Assembly (NCBI GenBank): GCA_019421975.1
Contig: JAHZEE010000081.1
Span: 1-7,516 of the forward strand
Reading direction: 5' to 3'
DNA: 7,516 bases
Source: Clostridiales bacterium
Lineage (GTDB): Bacteria; Bacillota; Clostridia; Oscillospirales; Oscillospiraceae
Positions within the stretch are counted from its first letter, which is position 1, and every line of letters begins with the position of its first letter. The position numbers were made by a program, and so were the translations under genes. The notes below the pieces were generated by a model, which saw only the letters and a program-made list of their open reading frames with translations, ran no database searches and was not told the origin of the DNA. This document shows, in pieces, positions 6,596 through 7,516 of the stretch.

Positions 6596-7516
<921 letters not shown>

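Overview
The window looks like chromosomal DNA of a high-GC member of the Bacillota, most likely a gut Clostridia of the Oscillospiraceae type. This is inferred from the strong AGGAGG-type ribosome binding sites, the sigma-A-like promoters, GC-rich third codon positions, a BirA-type biotin operator in front of bioY, and stem-rich intergenic repeats that I associate from memory with gut Clostridia. The genus cannot be fixed from the sequence alone.

Layout. Bases 1-125 hold the end of an unidentified plus-strand gene, followed by a strong terminator (125-158) and a 116-bp structured repeat (180-295). A good promoter (400-428) then drives a compact plus-strand unit: trmL (tRNA wobble 2'-O-methyltransferase), pgk, tpiA and eno. 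pgk and tpiA overlap by 4 bp; tpiA and eno are 19 bp apart. This is a lower-glycolysis operon without gap or phosphoglycerate mutase, headed by a tRNA modification gene. Next come a small two-CBS-domain protein with its own extended -10 promoter and terminator, and bioY, the substrate-binding component of an ECF biotin transporter. The bioY promoter is overlapped by a perfect 9-bp inverted repeat of the BirA type. bioY runs into a second cluster of the structured repeat, which supplies its last codons and its stop.

The section 5709-6544 has visibly lower GC than the rest. It carries a small minus-strand gene of unknown function (83 aa), divergent from two tandem, closely related XRE/Cro-type regulators of 70 and 77 aa. 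The gap between the divergent genes holds three 20-bp imperfect palindromes spaced exactly 33 bp apart; they contain extended -10 promoters pointing toward the 83-aa gene. This self-contained module is the most interesting part of the window. A long perfect palindrome (6555-6582) separates it from the C-terminal half of typA/bipA, which enters from the right edge on the minus strand.

How the parts work together: the core genes are ordinary housekeeping (triose phosphate to phosphoenolpyruvate steps, wobble modification, a translational GTPase, biotin uptake under biotin control). The XRE module looks like a later insertion between bioY and typA, flanked on its left by the mobile-looking structured repeat.
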